DNA of 22,252 nucleotides from JBHYDC01 sp051861205. GTDB lineage: Bacteria; Pseudomonadota; Alphaproteobacteria; Rhizobiales; Pleomorphomonadaceae. The stretch lies in the NCBI GenBank assembly GCA_051861205.1, contig JBHYDC010000033.1, forward strand, positions 1-22,252, in the 5' to 3' direction. Below the pieces are notes generated by a model, which was not told the DNA's origin, did no database searches, and saw only the letters and a list, made by a program, of their open reading frames with translations. The stretch's first letter is position 1. Each line of letters starts with the position of its first letter. Below are positions 21,677 to 22,252 of this stretch, in pieces. A program made the translations under genes and the position numbers.

Positions 21677-22252
21677 CTACTCGAAGAAGCCACAACCCTC
21701 GCCGGACATTGTTGAAACCAACAGATTTCGATCAAGAAAGAGGTTCTTCATTTCACAACTGGTCTCGGCGATCAGAAGGCAGCCGTGGCAAGCTGCGCCG
21801 TGTGTAGCTCGATCACCGCTGCGGTCGTCCGGCTCGTGATCGGCGCAAACCGGATCATTCGAACAAATCCTGAGGCGATCCAGTGCGCTCTTCAGGATAT
21901 GGGCAAACCGAGGAGCGGTTGCGACAAGTCCGCCAAGCGTTCCCTGTGCTCCGGTACTTGCCGTGTAGATGAGGATGCCGCAGCGATCGATCTCTACGGC
22001 AGCTTTCTGACTTGATAAGGCGTAAACACGTTCTTTCAAAGAACTTGCGGGATAGCCGCAATCCAAAGCGATCTCCGCCATCAGAGCGTGGGATATACTA
22101 TGAAGCAGAACATACGCCGTGCCGGGATATGCTGGGGCCTTTCCTGCAAATCGCTTCTGCCAATGATGATAGCCAGCGAGCAGTTTTTCATTTCGATGTG
22201 CGGTCGCAGCGCCCTGCAACCAAGCCTTGATCACCGCTTCGTCAAAATGAAT
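21677..22252 (-). CDS. drmB: DrmB-like protein, DUF1998/MZB C-terminus (partial)
   Basis: The last 191 residues of a larger protein; the frame is open to the window edge, and the GTG at 22234 is internal (the reading continues IHFDEAVIKAW upstream). The segment LHSISHALMAEIALDCGYPA then SLKERVYAL, and GILIYTASTGAQGTLGGL after it, are hallmarks of the DUF1998 domain. A cysteine cluster follows (visible residues 130, 136, 155, 158 and 166: CSNDPVC, CHGC, TSCE), probably zinc-binding, then LDRNLLV near the end. These match DrmB of DISARM phage-defence systems, which acts with the helicase DrmA. The partner genes would be to the right. No drmC-like gene follows it on this strand within the window. 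Confidence 0.78.
   Translation of the reverse strand: MHFDEAVIKAWLQGAATAHRNEKLLAGYHHWQKRFAGKAPAYPGTAYVLLHSISHALMAEIALDCGYPASSLKERVYALSSQKAAVEIDRCGILIYTASTGAQGTLGGLVATAPRFAHILKSALDRLRICSNDPVCADHEPDDRSGDRATHGAACHGCLLIAETSCEMKNLFLDRNLLVSTMSGEGCGFFE

Larger units (their letters stand above)
14400..22252. mobile_element. Accessory island or integrated element (partial)
   Basis: Gene content changes sharply from metabolic genes to XRE repressor, ImmA/IrrE peptidase, primase-polymerase, SF3 helicase, HipBA and a DISARM component. Such sets are typical of integrative elements, satellites and defence islands. No integrase, transposase, relaxase, tRNA or attachment repeat is visible, so the limits are unknown; the left limit given is only the first accessory promoter, and the right side continues past the window. 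Confidence 0.6.

Overview
The window looks like a chromosomal segment of a GC-rich alphaproteobacterium, most likely of the order Hyphomicrobiales (Rhizobiales). The evidence is a complete rhizobial-type glycerol ABC transporter operon (glpD-S-T-P-Q-U-V), a left-edge rRNA leader with an alphaproteobacterial boxA (TGTTCTTTGACAA), and the overall gene families. The species cannot be fixed from the sequence.

Left part (1-8567). Positions 1-377, read on the minus strand, look like the promoter region and leader of an rRNA operon whose 16S gene lies off the left edge: two or three TTGAC-type promoters in tandem, then boxA. A gene-free stretch leads to glpD (FAD glycerol-3-phosphate dehydrogenase), preceded by a candidate operator TTTCGTTT/AAACGAAA. 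Five transporter genes and the substrate-binding gene follow in the same direction: two ATPases (glpS, glpT), two permeases (glpP, glpQ), a small membrane protein (glpU) and a binding protein with a signal peptide (glpV). Together they import glycerol and pass glycerol 3-phosphate to the respiratory chain. Glycerol kinase and the GlpR repressor are not in the window. A strong bidirectional terminator closes the operon.

Middle part (8568-14260). galU (UDP-glucose synthesis) stands alone on the minus strand. Next is a minus-strand pair, deoC followed after 10 nt by an 801-residue double aldehyde dehydrogenase of ALDH16 type. DeoC releases acetaldehyde and glyceraldehyde 3-phosphate from deoxyribose 5-phosphate, and the dehydrogenase plausibly oxidises the aldehyde. 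A divergent gene encodes a zinc-ribbon HExxH metallopeptidase-like protein.

Right part (about 14270-22252). This looks like an accessory island or the inside of an integrated element. It begins with a structured non-coding stretch and a self-regulated-looking promoter for an XRE repressor, followed by an ImmA/IrrE peptidase. Three small unknown genes and a primase-polymerase plus SF3 helicase pair form a packed replication module. A HipBA-type toxin-antitoxin pair comes next, led by a 106-bp concentric dyad. After a repeat-bearing gap there is a minus-strand pair of unknown small genes. The window ends inside the 3' part of a DrmB/DUF1998 gene, a component of DISARM phage-defence systems. No integrase or attachment site is visible, so the island is only partly captured.

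The most unusual items are the dyad before hipB (all mismatches in its long arm are G-U compatible), the nested stem structure at 14270-14397, the complementary degeneracy of the two glycerol ATPases, and a drmB end with no drmC after it and a near-perfect operator-like palindrome in its place.
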